In this document: piece by piece, positions 1 to 9,088 of the stretch | Layout of the letters: every line of letters begins with the position of its first letter | Numbering within the stretch: position 1 is the first letter of the stretch | Assembly: GCF_014654895.1 (NCBI RefSeq) | Contig: NZ_BNBE01000004.1 | Coordinates: forward strand, 1,116,001 to 1,180,000 | Source of the DNA: Streptomyces filamentosus | GTDB taxonomy: Bacteria; Actinomycetota; Actinomycetes; Streptomycetales; Streptomycetaceae | Reading direction: 5' to 3' | DNA length: 64,000 nt | Made by a program: the position numbers and the translations under genes | Notes under the pieces: generated by a model | Seen by the model: the letters and a program-made list of their open reading frames with translations, nothing else | What the model was told of the DNA's origin: nothing | Databases searched by the model: none

Positions 1-723
1 GGCGAAGGTCCGCTCGGTCATGCGGGTGCGGGCGGCGGGTGCGAGGGCGTTGACCTGGACGCCGTACGGGGCGAGTTCGGCGGAGGCGACGAGGGTGAGG
101 CCGATGATGCCGGCCTTGGCGGCGGCGTAGTTTCCCTGGCCGACGCTGCCGAGGAGCCCGGCGCCGGAGCTGGTGTTGACCACCCGGGCGCGGGGCGTGC
201 GGCCCGCCTTGGCCTCGGCGCGCCAGTGGGCGGCGGCGTGCCTGAGCGGCAGGAAGTGGCCCTTGAGGTGGACGCGCATGACGGCGTCCCAGTCGGCCTC
301 GCCGAGGTTGACGAGCATCCGGTCGCGGAGGAATCCGGCGTTGTTGACGAGGGTGTCGAGGCGGCCGAAGGCGTCGAGGGCGGTGGCGACGAGGGAGGCG
401 GCGCCCTCCTCGGTGGCGATGTCGCCGCCGTGGGCGACGGCCTCGCCGCCGGCCGCCCGGATCTCCTCGGCGACGAGGGAGGCCGGGGCGTCCGGTCCGG
501 GGGTGCCGTCGAGTCCGACGCCGAGGTCGTTGACGACGACCTTCGCGCCCTCGGCGGCGAAGGCGAGGGCGTGGGCCCGGCCGAGGCCGCGGCCCGCCCC
601 GGTGACGACGACGACGCGTCCCGCGCAGAGACCGTTCGCGGGCGGGTTCACGGAGGGGTTCGCGGACAGGTCCGTGGGCGGGTTCGTGGACAGGTCCGTG
701 GGCGGGTTCACGGGCGGGTTCAT
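1..723 (-). CDS. SDR family oxidoreductase, 3' end cut off by window edge
   Basis: This is a short-chain dehydrogenase of the classical Rossmann type, probably acting on a CoA-bound steroid ring C/D intermediate; the exact substrate is unknown. After a roughly 30-residue Asn/Pro-rich leader the protein shows the nucleotide-binding motif VVVTGAGRGLGRA, then LVNNAGF, a catalytic Ser in NTSSGAGL and the YAAAK active site. The C-terminus lies beyond base 1. The ATG at 721-723 overlaps the stop of the upstream SDR (ATGA), so the two are translationally coupled. The order SDR, SDR, echA20 is the same as Rv3548c-Rv3549c-Rv3550 in Mycobacterium tuberculosis (recalled gene order), which supports the role. 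The start is fixed by the overlap; otherwise the odd leader would argue for a start further inside. Confidence 0.85.
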   Translation of the reverse strand, partial: MNPPVNPPTDLSTNPPTDLSANPSVNPPANGLCAGRVVVVTGAGRGLGRAHALAFAAEGAKVVVNDLGVGLDGTPGPDAPASLVAEEIRAAGGEAVAHGGDIATEEGAASLVATALDAFGRLDTLVNNAGFLRDRMLVNLGEADWDAVMRVHLKGHFLPLRHAAAHWRAEAKAGRTPRARVVNTSSGAGLLGSVGQGNYAAAKAGIIGLTLVASAELAPYGVQVNALAPAARTRMTERTFA

Positions 724-732
724 GGGCGGGTT
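641..732. repeat. Tandem repeat coding the SDR N-terminal leader
   Basis: Units of about 12 and 30 bases built on GGCGGGTTC and GACAGGTCCGTG repeat across this stretch. On the minus strand they encode repeated NPP and NPPTDLS residues ahead of the Rossmann fold. The leader is absent from a normal SDR, so it looks like a repeat expansion at the gene start. Confidence 0.85.
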
Positions 733-1520
733 CCTCGCTTCTCGGTGTGGTTGGCGGTGGCGGCGCCGAGGAAGGCCGGGCGTTCCCCGCCGCCGTGGAC
801 GTGGAGGGCGGCGCCGGTGACGTACCGGGCGCGCCCGGAGGCCAGGAAGACGCAGGCGTCGCCGATGTCGGCGGGGTCGGCGAGGCGGCCGAGGGGGACG
901 GTCCGGGCGACGGCGGCGATCCCGTCCTCGTCGCCGTAGTGCAGGTGGGACAGTTCGGTGCGGACCATGCCGAGGACCAGGGTGTTGACCCGGACCAGGG
1001 GCGCCCATTCGACGGCCATGGAGCGGGCCAGGTTCTCCAGGCCGGCCTTGGCCGCCCCGTAGGCGGCGCTGCCCGGGGAGGGGCGGGTGCCGCTGACGCT
1101 GCCGACCATGGTGATGGAGCCGCCGTCCGGCTGCCGGCGCATCACCTCGTACGCGGCGAGGGAGGCGGTGAGCGGGGCGAGGAGGTTGAGCTCGACGACC
1201 CGGGCGTGGAAGGCCGCGTCGCCGTCGCCGAGCAGCCGGAAGGGGGTGCCGCCGGCGTTGTTGACCAGGGAGTCGATCCGTCCGTGGTCGTCCCGGACCC
1301 GGCGGAAGAGGGCGTCGGCGGCGTCGGGGTCGCGCAGGTCCGCGGGGAGGAAGCGGGCCGTGCGGCCGGCCGCCTCGACGGGCCGGTCGGGGGGTCTGCG
1401 GGCGCAGGTCACCACCTCCGCGCCCGCTTCGAGGAGGGCGCGGGCGATCCCGGCGCCGACGCCCCGGGTGCCGCCGGTCACGACGGCGACGGAGCCGGAC
1501 AGATCGATGGTCACGGACAA
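720..1520 (-). CDS. SDR family oxidoreductase (Rv3549c-like position)
   Basis: A 266-aa classical short-chain dehydrogenase. It has the cofactor motif VVTGGTRGVGAGIA near residue 13, VNNAGG near residue 87, a Ser in MVGSVSGT and the YGAAKAG catalytic site. It probably oxidises or reduces a hydroxyl or keto group in the HIP (ring C/D) pathway. It is the first gene of the leftward pair and shares the divergent promoter region with echA20, where a KstR2-like operator lies. The start used is TTG at 1518-1520, six bases after a GGGAGG Shine-Dalgarno; a GTG two codons downstream is the alternative. Family membership is certain, the substrate is inferred only from gene order. Confidence 0.88.
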   Translation of the reverse strand: MSVTIDLSGSVAVVTGGTRGVGAGIARALLEAGAEVVTCARRPPDRPVEAAGRTARFLPADLRDPDAADALFRRVRDDHGRIDSLVNNAGGTPFRLLGDGDAAFHARVVELNLLAPLTASLAAYEVMRRQPDGGSITMVGSVSGTRPSPGSAAYGAAKAGLENLARSMAVEWAPLVRVNTLVLGMVRTELSHLHYGDEDGIAAVARTVPLGRLADPADIGDACVFLASGRARYVTGAALHVHGGGERPAFLGAATANHTEKRGTRP

Positions 1521-1560
1521 GGGACACCTCCCGCAGCGGGCTCACCGCTGCTATCTTCCA

Positions 1561-1577
1561 CCTAACAAACGTTTGGT
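1561..1577. promoter_or_regulatory. KstR2-like operator between SDR and echA20
   Basis: The + strand reads CCTAACAAACGTTTGGT, whose reverse complement ACCAAACGTTTGTTAGG differs at only two positions from the site at 9060-9076. The core CAAACGTTTG is a perfect palindrome. It matches 8 of 10 fixed positions of the mycobacterial KstR2 consensus AnCAAGnnCTTGnT as I recall it. It sits in the 78-bp divergent promoter region, so it could control both directions. Confidence 0.75.
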
Positions 1578-1598
1578 GGAAAGGTAGCTGATCTGCTC

Positions 1599-2360
1599 AT
1601 GGGTGTCTCCACCTCCGCCCCCGACGAGGGCGTCGCCGTCGTCACCGTCGACTTCCCGCCCGTCAACGCCCTTCCCGTACGGGGCTGGTACGACCTGGCG
1701 GCCGCCGTGCGCGCCGCAGGCGCCGACCCGAAGGTCCGCTGCGTGGTCCTGGCCGCCGGGGGCCGCGGCTTCAACGCCGGCGTGGACATCAAGGAGATCC
1801 AGCGCGCGGCCGGCCCCGAGGCGATCCTCGGCGCCAACCGCGGCTGTTACGAGGCGTTCGCCGCCGTCTACGACTGCGAGGTCCCCGTGGTCGCCGAGGT
1901 CCACGGCTTCTGCCTGGGCGGCGGCATCGGCCTGGCCGGCAACGCGGACGCGATCGTCGCCTCCGACGACGCCGTCTTCGGCCTGCCGGAGCTGGACCGG
2001 GGCGCCCTCGGCGCCGCCACGCACCTCGCCCGGCTCGTCCCGCAGCACCTCATGCGGACCCTCTACTACACCTCGCGCACGGTCACCGCCGGGGAACTGC
2101 ACCGGCACGGCTCGGTGTGGGAGGTCGTCCCCCGGGAGCGGCTGCGCGACGCGTCCCTGGCGCTCGCCCGGGAGATCGCCGCCAAGGACGGGCAGTTGAT
2201 CCGCCTCGCCAAGGCCGCCATCAACGGCATCGACCCGGTGGACGTCCGGCGCAGCTACCGCTTCGAGCAGGGCTTCACCTTCGAGGCCAACCTCAGCGGC
2301 GTCGCGGACCGGGTCCGCGGCACCTTCGGCACGAACCCCGCCACCGACAAGGAGAGTTGA
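1599..2360 (+). CDS. echA20: EchA20-like (7aS)-7a-methyl-1,5-dioxo-indene-CoA ring D hydrolase
   Basis: A 253-aa crotonase-fold protein. In mycobacteria EchA20 hydrolyses ring D of HIEC-CoA to give COCHEA-CoA. The first oxyanion-hole segment appears as GRGFNAGVDIKEIQ (about residues 50-63) and the second as GFCLGGGIGLAG (about residues 103-114). Length is near that of M. tuberculosis EchA20. ATG at 1599 is the first start after the divergent promoter. It begins the echA20-ipdA-ipdB-ipdC operon with a 3-bp gap to ipdA. Assignment to EchA20 rather than a generic enoyl-CoA hydratase rests on its place directly before ipdAB and beside the KstR2-like operator. Confidence 0.82.
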   Translation: MGVSTSAPDEGVAVVTVDFPPVNALPVRGWYDLAAAVRAAGADPKVRCVVLAAGGRGFNAGVDIKEIQRAAGPEAILGANRGCYEAFAAVYDCEVPVVAEVHGFCLGGGIGLAGNADAIVASDDAVFGLPELDRGALGAATHLARLVPQHLMRTLYYTSRTVTAGELHRHGSVWEVVPRERLRDASLALAREIAAKDGQLIRLAKAAINGIDPVDVRRSYRFEQGFTFEANLSGVADRVRGTFGTNPATDKES

Positions 2361-2363
2361 GCC

Positions 2364-3233
2364 GTGAGCAGGGACAAGACGATGACGGCCGACCAGGTCG
2401 TCGCCGAACTCCGCAGCGGGATGACGATCGGCATCGGCGGCTGGGGCTCCCGGCGCAAGCCGATGGCGCTGGTCCGCGCGCTGCTGCGGTCCGACGTCAC
2501 CGACCTCACCGTCGTCTCGTACGGCGGCCCCGACGTGGGTCTGCTGGCCGCCGCCGGGAGGATCCGCAAGCTCGTCACCGCCTTCGCCACCCTCGACTCG
2601 ATCCCGCTGGAGCCGCACTTCGGCGCCGCCCGCAGGCGCGGCGACTTCGAACTGGTCGAGCTGGACGAGGCGATGGTGATGTGGGGGCTCACGGCCGCCT
2701 CGCACCGGCTGCCGTTCATGCCGGTCCGGGCCGGGATCGCCTCGGACGTGATGACCGTCAACCCCTCGCTGCGGACGGTCACCTCCCCCTACGGCGACCG
2801 CGAGGAACTGGTCGCCGTGCCCGCCCTGTCCATGGACGCGGCCCTCGTCCACCTCAACCGCGCCGACGTCCACGGCAACGCCCAGTACCTGGGCCCCGAC
2901 CCGTACTTCGACGACCTGTTCTGCGAGGCCGCGGAGACCGCGTACGTCTCCTGCGAGCGGATCGTGGAGACCGCGGAGCTGGCCAAGGAGGGCGGGCCGC
3001 AGTCGCTGCTGCTCAAGCGGGCCTTCGTCAGCGGGGTCGTGGAGGCCCCGAACGGCGCCCACTTCACCTCCTGCGTCCCCGACCACGACCGGGACGAGGC
3101 GTTCCAGCGGCACTACGCCGAGGCCGCCCGCGACCCCGGCGCCTGGCGGGCCTTCACCGAGCGGTTCCTGTCCGGCGACGAGGACGCGTACCAGGCCGCC
3201 GTGGCGGCCTTCCACGAGGAGGAGCGGGCATGA
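2364..3233 (+). CDS. ipdA: IpdA, alpha subunit of COCHEA-CoA hydrolase
   Basis: A 289-aa class I CoA-transferase-like alpha subunit. With IpdB it hydrolyses the last steroid ring (ring C) of COCHEA-CoA to MOODA-CoA; the mycobacterial enzyme is a ring-opening hydrolase although its fold is that of a transferase. The N-terminal glycine-rich segment TIGIGGWGSRRKP (about residues 21-33) and LVELDEAMVMWGL (about 97-109) are visible; Glu102 in that segment is the likely counterpart of the active-site Glu of mycobacterial IpdA. GTG start at 2364, 3 bp after echA20, with ipdB overlapping its stop. Glutaconate or 3-oxoacid CoA-transferase is the generic alternative, but the neighbours favour IpdA. Confidence 0.87.
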   Translation: MSRDKTMTADQVVAELRSGMTIGIGGWGSRRKPMALVRALLRSDVTDLTVVSYGGPDVGLLAAAGRIRKLVTAFATLDSIPLEPHFGAARRRGDFELVELDEAMVMWGLTAASHRLPFMPVRAGIASDVMTVNPSLRTVTSPYGDREELVAVPALSMDAALVHLNRADVHGNAQYLGPDPYFDDLFCEAAETAYVSCERIVETAELAKEGGPQSLLLKRAFVSGVVEAPNGAHFTSCVPDHDRDEAFQRHYAEAARDPGAWRAFTERFLSGDEDAYQAAVAAFHEEERA

Positions 3234-4135
3234 GCGGCACGGACGCACGGACGGGATCGGGTACGGGGGCGGGCGACCGGTCCGGTACGGGAGCGGGTAC
3301 GGGGGCGGGCGCCGGGGCCGGTACGCGGGCCGGCGCCGGGTCCGGCACGGGGACGGGCGCGGGCGGCGGGCCCGGCGCGGGCGCGGCGGTGACCCGCGCC
3401 GAGTACTGCGTGGTGGCGTGCGCCGAGGCGTGGCGGGGCGCGGGCGAGGTGCTGGCCAGCCCCATGGGCACCGTCCCCACGATCGGCGCCCGGCTCGCCC
3501 GGCTCACCTTCTCCCCCGACCTGCTCCTCACCGACGGCGAGGCGCTGCTGACGGCCGACGTCCCGGCGGTCGGCGCGCCGCCCCGGGTCGTCGAGGGCTG
3601 GCTGCCGTACCGCCAGCACCTCGCCCTGGTCACCACCGGGCGGCGGCACGTGATGATGGGCGCCAGCCAGATCGACCGGTACGGCAACCAGAACATCTCC
3701 TGCATCGGCGACTGGGAGCGGCCCACCCGCCAGCTCCTCGGCGTCCGCGGCGCCCCCGTCAACACCCTCAACAACCCGACGAGCTACTGGATCCCCAGGC
3801 ACTCGGCGCGGGTCTTCGTCGAGCGGGTCGACATGGTCTGCGGCGTCGGCCACGACCGGGCCGCCGCGGCCGGACCGGCCGCCACCCGCTACCACCGCAT
3901 CCCCGAAGTCGTCAGCGACCTGGGCGTCTTCGACTTCGAGACCCCCGACCGCCGCATGCGGCTGCGCTCGCTCCACCCCGGCGTCACCGTCGAACAGGTC
4001 CGGGAGGCGACCGGTTTCGCGCTGGTGATCCCCGACGAGGTGCCGTACACCCGCGAGCCGACGGCGGAGGAACTCCGGCTCGTCCGCGAGGAGATCGACC
4101 CGAAGGGCCTGCGGGACCGGGAGGTCCGGCCGTGA
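3230..4135 (+). CDS. ipdB: IpdB, beta subunit of COCHEA-CoA hydrolase
   Basis: A 301-aa CoA-transferase-like beta subunit that pairs with IpdA in ring C opening. The conserved part begins with AEYCVVACAEAWRGAGEVL at about residue 55 and includes PMGTVPTIGARLARL, ASQIDRYGNQNIS and NNPTSYW. The ATG at 3230 overlaps the ipdA stop (ATGA) and has an AGGAGG Shine-Dalgarno, so this start is well supported. As a result the protein carries about 50 extra N-terminal residues made of Gly, Thr, Ala, Ser and Arg repeats, not expected in IpdB. A GTG near 3389 would give a normal-length protein, but would lose the coupling. Third gene of the operon; it overlaps ipdC by 4 bp. Confidence 0.86.
   Translation: MSGTDARTGSGTGAGDRSGTGAGTGAGAGAGTRAGAGSGTGTGAGGGPGAGAAVTRAEYCVVACAEAWRGAGEVLASPMGTVPTIGARLARLTFSPDLLLTDGEALLTADVPAVGAPPRVVEGWLPYRQHLALVTTGRRHVMMGASQIDRYGNQNISCIGDWERPTRQLLGVRGAPVNTLNNPTSYWIPRHSARVFVERVDMVCGVGHDRAAAAGPAATRYHRIPEVVSDLGVFDFETPDRRMRLRSLHPGVTVEQVREATGFALVIPDEVPYTREPTAEELRLVREEIDPKGLRDREVRP
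3252..3388. repeat. GC-rich tandem repeat at the ipdB 5' end
   Basis: Six-base and longer units based on GGTACGGGGGCGGGC and GCCGGG repeat over about 135 bases and encode Gly-Thr-Gly-Ala type residues. The reading frame is kept through the whole repeat. This is one of three repeat-encoded N-terminal extensions in this catabolic cluster. Confidence 0.85.
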
Positions 4136-5196
4136 GCGACGCCACGATCACCACCGCCCTCACCGGACTCGTCGGCGTCCGCCACCCCGTCGTGCAGACC
4201 GGCATGGGCTGGGTGGCGGGCCCCCGTCTCGTCTCCGCCACCGCGAACGCGGGCGCGCTCGGCGTCCTCGCCTCCGCGACCATGGGCGTCGAGCAGCTGC
4301 GCGGCGCCGTCCGCGAGGTGAAGTCCCGGACGGACGCGCCCTTCGGGGTGAACCTGCGGGCGGACGCGGGGGACGCCGCCGAGCGCGTGGGGGTCATCAT
4401 CGAGGAGGGGGTGAAGGTCGCCTCCTTCGCCCTCGCCCCCTCCCGCGAGCTCATCGCCCGGCTCAAGGACGCGGGCGTCGTCGTCATCCCCTCCGTCGGC
4501 GCCCGGCGGCACGCCGAGAAGGTCGCCGCGTGGGGCGCCGACGCGGTCGTGGTGCAGGGCGGCGAGGGCGGCGGGCACACCGGCAGCGTCGCCACCACCG
4601 TGCTCCTCCCCCAGGTGGTGGACGCCGTCGACATCCCGGTGATCGCCGCCGGCGGCTTCCACGACGGGCGCGGGCTGGTCGCCGCGCTCTCCTACGGCGC
4701 CGCGGGCGTCGCCATGGGCACCCGCTTCCTGCTCACCTCCGACTCCACCGTCCCCGACGCGGTGAAGGCGCGGTACCTCGGCGCGGCCGTCACCGACGTC
4801 ACCGTCACCACCGCCGTGGACGGCCTGCCGCACCGGATGCTCCGCACCGAGCTGGTCGACGCCCTGGAGCGCTCCGGCCGGGCCGCGTCGCTGCTGCGGG
4901 CGCTCCGGCACGCCGCCGCCTTCCGGCGCGAGTCCGGCACGGGCTGGAACCGGATGGTCCGCGACGGCCTCGCCATGAAGCACGGCAAGGACCTGTCCTG
5001 GAGCCAGGTCCTGCTCGCCGCGAACACCCCCATGCTCCTGAAGGCGTCCATGGTCGACGGCCGCACCGACCTGGGCGTGATGGCCTCCGGCCAGGTCGCG
5101 GGCCTCATCGAGGACCTGCCCTCCTGCGCGGAGCTGGTCGACCGCGTCATGGCCGAGGCGGCGGCGGTGCTCCGCACGCTGCCGCGCCCGGCCTGA
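4132..5196 (+). CDS. ipdC: IpdC, nitronate-monooxygenase-like flavoprotein of ring C/D catabolism
   Basis: A 354-aa TIM-barrel flavin enzyme of the nitronate monooxygenase / FabK superfamily. In mycobacteria IpdC is a flavin-dependent reductase needed for ring C/D catabolism. Visible motifs are PVVQTGMGWVAGPRLV (N-terminal FMN-binding strand), VVQGGEGGGHTG (phosphate-binding and active-site loop, about residues 141-152) and PVIAAGGFHDGRG with GAAGVAMGTRFL (FMN phosphate site). GTG start overlaps the ipdB stop. It ends the operon before a strong convergent terminator. The specific role comes from synteny; the fold is certain. Confidence 0.85.
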   Translation: MSDATITTALTGLVGVRHPVVQTGMGWVAGPRLVSATANAGALGVLASATMGVEQLRGAVREVKSRTDAPFGVNLRADAGDAAERVGVIIEEGVKVASFALAPSRELIARLKDAGVVVIPSVGARRHAEKVAAWGADAVVVQGGEGGGHTGSVATTVLLPQVVDAVDIPVIAAGGFHDGRGLVAALSYGAAGVAMGTRFLLTSDSTVPDAVKARYLGAAVTDVTVTTAVDGLPHRMLRTELVDALERSGRAASLLRALRHAAAFRRESGTGWNRMVRDGLAMKHGKDLSWSQVLLAANTPMLLKASMVDGRTDLGVMASGQVAGLIEDLPSCAELVDRVMAEAAAVLRTLPRPA

Positions 5197-5219
5197 CGCC
5201 CGGCGGCCCCGCTTTCACC

Positions 5220-5267
5220 GGCCCCCTCGCGCCGCTCGGCCCGAGGGGGCCTCCCGGGCTTCGGGAG
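5220..5267. terminator. Bidirectional terminator between ipdC and fadA6
   Basis: A perfect 10-bp stem, GGCCCCCTCG at 5220-5229 and CGAGGGGGCC at 5242-5251, is followed by a second hairpin CTCCCG/CGGGAG at 5251-5267. Both lie between the convergent ends of ipdC and fadA6. No T-run follows, as is usual in Streptomyces. Confidence 0.7.
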
Positions 5268-5309
5268 CCCGCGCCGGCCTCCGGCCGGACGGTGGGGGCG
5301 CCGCCGCGC

Positions 5310-6473
<1,164 letters not shown>

Positions 6474-6495
6474 TCCTTGTGCAGAGAGGGGTTCT

Positions 6496-7083
6496 TCAGG
6501 GGCGTACGGCGATCCCGTCGAGGACCATCGACAGGTACTGGCGGGCGATCTCCTCCGGGCTGTGCCGGCCGCCGGGGCGGTACCAGGAGGCGGCGACCCA
6601 GACGGTGTCGCGGACGAAGCGGTAGGTGAGCCGGACGTCGAGGTCCGCGCGGAAGACGCCGTCCGCGACCCCCCGCTCCAGCGTCCCCGACCAGGCGCGT
6701 TCGAAGCCGAGCCGGGAGTCGGCGAGGTAGCGGAAGCGGGGCAGTGCCGCGAGGTGCCGGGACTCCTTCTGGTAGATGGCGACGGCGGCCCGGTGCCGGT
6801 CGATCTCCCGGAAGGACTCCGTCACCAGCGCCTCGATGGTCTCCCGGGGGCCGAGGGAGGCGGCGAGCACGGCGTCGTACCGGCCCCGCAGTTCGTCGAG
6901 GAAGGCGCGCAGGATCTCGTCGAGCATCGACTCCTTGGAGTCGAAGTGGTAGTAGAGGCTGCCCGCGAGCAGTCCGGCCGCGTCGGCGATGCGGCGGACG
7001 GTAGTGGCGTCGTACCCCTGGGCGGCGAACACCTCGGCGGCCGTGTCCAGGAGTTCGCGGCGCCGCGCGGGAGCCGGTCTCAC
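6496..7083 (-). CDS. kstR2: KstR2-like TetR-family repressor
   Basis: A 195-aa TetR-family regulator. The N-terminal helix-turn-helix reads ELLDTAAEVFAAQGYDA then VRRIADAAGL and SLYYHFDSKESML (residues about 10-57); the C-terminal ligand domain is all-helical. KstR2 of mycobacteria senses HIP-CoA and represses the HIP catabolic genes. The GTG at 7081-7083 overlaps the ipdF stop (GTGA), giving a length close to mycobacterial KstR2; a longer open frame upstream is inside ipdF and is not used. Likely binding sites are the two near-identical palindromes at 1561-1577 and 9060-9076, so it would also control its own operon through the fadE30 promoter. Confidence 0.85.
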   Translation of the reverse strand: MRPAPARRRELLDTAAEVFAAQGYDATTVRRIADAAGLLAGSLYYHFDSKESMLDEILRAFLDELRGRYDAVLAASLGPRETIEALVTESFREIDRHRAAVAIYQKESRHLAALPRFRYLADSRLGFERAWSGTLERGVADGVFRADLDVRLTYRFVRDTVWVAASWYRPGGRHSPEEIARQYLSMVLDGIAVRP

Positions 7084-7880
7084 GGGTGCCGGCTGCTGAC
7101 GGAGAGGACCTCGCCGGTCAGGTAGGAGGAGTAGTCGCCGGCCAGGAAGACGATGACGTTGGCGATCTCCCACGGTTCGGCGTACCGCCCGAATGCCTCC
7201 TGGGAGGTGAGTTCGGCGAGGAGTTCGGGGGTGGTGACCTTCACCAGGTGGGGGTGCATGGCGAGGCTCGGCGAGACGGCGTTGACGCGGACGCCGTACG
7301 CGGCGGCTTCGAGCGCGGCGCAGCGGGTGAGTGCCATGACGCCGGCCTTGGCGGCGGCGTAGTGGGCCTGGCCCTTCTGCGCGCGCCAGCCGACGACGGA
7401 GGCGTTGTTGACGACGACGCCCCCGGTGCCGGAGTCCCGGAAGCGGCGGAGCGCGGCCCGGGTGCAGCGGAAGGTGCCGCCCAGGGTGACGTCGAGGACC
7501 TTGTCCCACTGGGCGTCGGTCATGTCGACGAGGTCCGAAGTGCCTCCGAGGCCCGCGTTGTTGACGACGACGTCGAGCCTCCCGTGCCGTTCCTCGACGA
7601 GGTCGAGGAGGGCGGCGACCTGGTTCTCGTCGGTGACGTCGCAGGGCAGGGAGGCGACCCGGTCGGCGCCGAACTCGGCGGCCAGTTCCGCCTCGGACTC
7701 CTTGAGGCGGCGGGCGTGGGCGTCGGAGAGGACGACCCGGGCGCCCTCCTCCAGGAAGCGGCGGGCGGTCGCGCCGCCGATGCCGGCTCCGGCGGCGGCG
7801 GTGATGACGGCGCCGCGGCCGGCGAGCAGCCCGTGGCCGGGGACGTAGGGGGGCGGGGTGCCCAGGGGGGAGGCGGTCAC
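7080..7880 (-). CDS. ipdF: IpdF-like SDR, 5-hydroxy-HIP-CoA dehydrogenase
   Basis: A 266-aa SDR. The cofactor motif is the longer form AVITAAAGAGIGGATARRF, typical of this subgroup, followed by CDVTDE (about residue 80), VVNNAGL, NNASVVGW with the catalytic Ser, and HYAAAKAGV as active site. In the KstR2 regulon IpdF oxidises the 5-hydroxyl of reduced HIP-CoA. The GTG start at 7878-7880 overlaps the fadE30 stop, and its stop overlaps kstR2; the larger open frame that extends further upstream is antisense-like and has no support. SDR fold is certain; the substrate comes from synteny with Rv3559c. Confidence 0.83.
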   Translation of the reverse strand: MTASPLGTPPPYVPGHGLLAGRGAVITAAAGAGIGGATARRFLEEGARVVLSDAHARRLKESEAELAAEFGADRVASLPCDVTDENQVAALLDLVEERHGRLDVVVNNAGLGGTSDLVDMTDAQWDKVLDVTLGGTFRCTRAALRRFRDSGTGGVVVNNASVVGWRAQKGQAHYAAAKAGVMALTRCAALEAAAYGVRVNAVSPSLAMHPHLVKVTTPELLAELTSQEAFGRYAEPWEIANVIVFLAGDYSSYLTGEVLSVSSRHP

Positions 7881-9043
7881 GGTCGCGGCTCCTTCGGCAG
7901 GCCGAGGACGCGCTCGGCGATGATGTTCCGCTGGATCTCGTTGGATCCGGCGTAGATGGTGTCGGAGCGGGAGAAGAGGTAGAGGCGCTGCCAGTCGGTG
8001 AGCTCGTACGGCCCGCCCTCGGCGAGCATGCCGCCGGCGCCGCAGACGTCCATGGCGAGTTCGCCCAGCTCGCGGTGCCAGGTGGCCCAGAAGATCTTGC
8101 CGATGGAGGCCTCGGGTCCGGGGGCCCCTGCGGCGACGCCGCTCAGCATCCGCAGGGCGTTGAAGCGGATGGTCTCCAGGCCGGTCCAGGCGCGGGCGAT
8201 GCGGTCGCGGACGAGCGGGTCGGCGGCGGCGCCGTTCGACCGGGCCAGCGCGATGACGGCCTCCAGCTCGCGGCGGAAGCCGACCTGCTGGCCGAGGGTG
8301 GAGACGCCGCGTTCGAAGCCGAGGGTCGCCATGGCCACCTTCCAGCCGTCGCCGGGGGCGCCCACGACGTGGGCGGCGTCGGTGCGGGCTCCGTCGAAGA
8401 AGACCTCGTTGAATTCGGAGGTGCCGGTGAGCTGGACGATCGGCCGGATCTCCACGCCGGGCGCGCGCAGCGGGACCAGCAGGTAGGAGAGGCCGTGGTG
8501 CCGGACGGAGCCGGGTTCGGTGCGGGCGACGACGAAGCACCAGTCGGACTCGTGGGCCTGTGACGTCCAGACCTTCTGTCCGGTGACGACCCAGTCGCCG
8601 CCGTCGCGTTCGGCGCGGGTGCGGACGTTCGCGAGGTCGGATCCCGCGTCGGGCTCGGAGTAGCCCTGGCACCACAGTTCGTCGACGGCGACGATCCGGG
8701 GCAGGAAGCGCGCCCGCTGGGCGGGGGTGCCGAAGGCGATGAGGGTGGGGCCGAGGAGCTGTTCCCCGATGTGGCCGACGCGCGCGGGGGCGTCGGCGAG
8801 GGCGTACTCCTCGTGGAAGGCGACCTGTTCCTCCAGGCTCGCGCCGCGGCCGCCGTACTCCTCCGGCCAGCCGACGCAGGTCCAGCCGTGGGCGGCCATG
8901 TGCCGTTCCCAGACGAGGCGTTCGGCGTGCGCCTCGTGCTCGCGCCCGGGTCCGCCGCGGCCCTTGAGAGCCGCGAAATCGCCGGTGAGATGGGAGCGCA
9001 GCCAGCTGCGGACCTCTCTGCGGAACTCCTCGACGTTGCTCAT
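7877..9043 (-). CDS. fadE30: FadE30-like acyl-CoA dehydrogenase
   Basis: A 388-aa acyl-CoA dehydrogenase (FAD), in mycobacteria the enzyme that introduces a double bond into the propionyl side chain of 5-OH-HIP-CoA. It has the substrate/FAD loop WCQGYSEPDAGSDLANVRT near residue 130, WVVTGQKVWTSQAH, and the C-terminal signature IYAGSNEIQRNIIAERVLGLP. ATG at 9043 is the first gene of the leftward operon and is 17 bp from the KstR2-like operator. ipdF overlaps its stop by 4 bp. The FAD-binding and C-terminal motifs are intact, so it should be active. Confidence 0.87.
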   Translation of the reverse strand: MSNVEEFRREVRSWLRSHLTGDFAALKGRGGPGREHEAHAERLVWERHMAAHGWTCVGWPEEYGGRGASLEEQVAFHEEYALADAPARVGHIGEQLLGPTLIAFGTPAQRARFLPRIVAVDELWCQGYSEPDAGSDLANVRTRAERDGGDWVVTGQKVWTSQAHESDWCFVVARTEPGSVRHHGLSYLLVPLRAPGVEIRPIVQLTGTSEFNEVFFDGARTDAAHVVGAPGDGWKVAMATLGFERGVSTLGQQVGFRRELEAVIALARSNGAAADPLVRDRIARAWTGLETIRFNALRMLSGVAAGAPGPEASIGKIFWATWHRELGELAMDVCGAGGMLAEGGPYELTDWQRLYLFSRSDTIYAGSNEIQRNIIAERVLGLPKEPRP

Positions 9044-9059
9044 GGCCGTACGTTAACCT

Positions 9060-9076
9060 ACCAAACACTTGTTAGG
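9060..9076. promoter_or_regulatory. KstR2-like operator between fadE30 and the crotonase gene
   Basis: The sequence ACCAAACACTTGTTAGG lies in the 45-bp gap between two divergent starts. Its core ACCAAACACTTGTT fits 9 of 10 fixed positions of the recalled KstR2 consensus AnCAAGnnCTTGnT, and the flanks extend the palindrome to CCTA....TAGG (9057-9076). Its partner at 1561-1577 shares 15 of 17 bases. Confidence 0.78.
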
Positions 9077-9088
9077 GAAGGAGGGCGG

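Noticed and set aside
2364..4135. Annotation as succinyl-CoA:3-oxoacid CoA-transferase
   Set aside because: The flanking echA20, ipdC and kstR2-like genes and the shared operators fit the IpdAB ring-opening hydrolase better.
6496..7509. Longer 337-codon version of the kstR2 gene
   Set aside because: The additional part lies inside ipdF in another frame, and the GTG at 7083 gives the normal TetR length with a coupled overlap.
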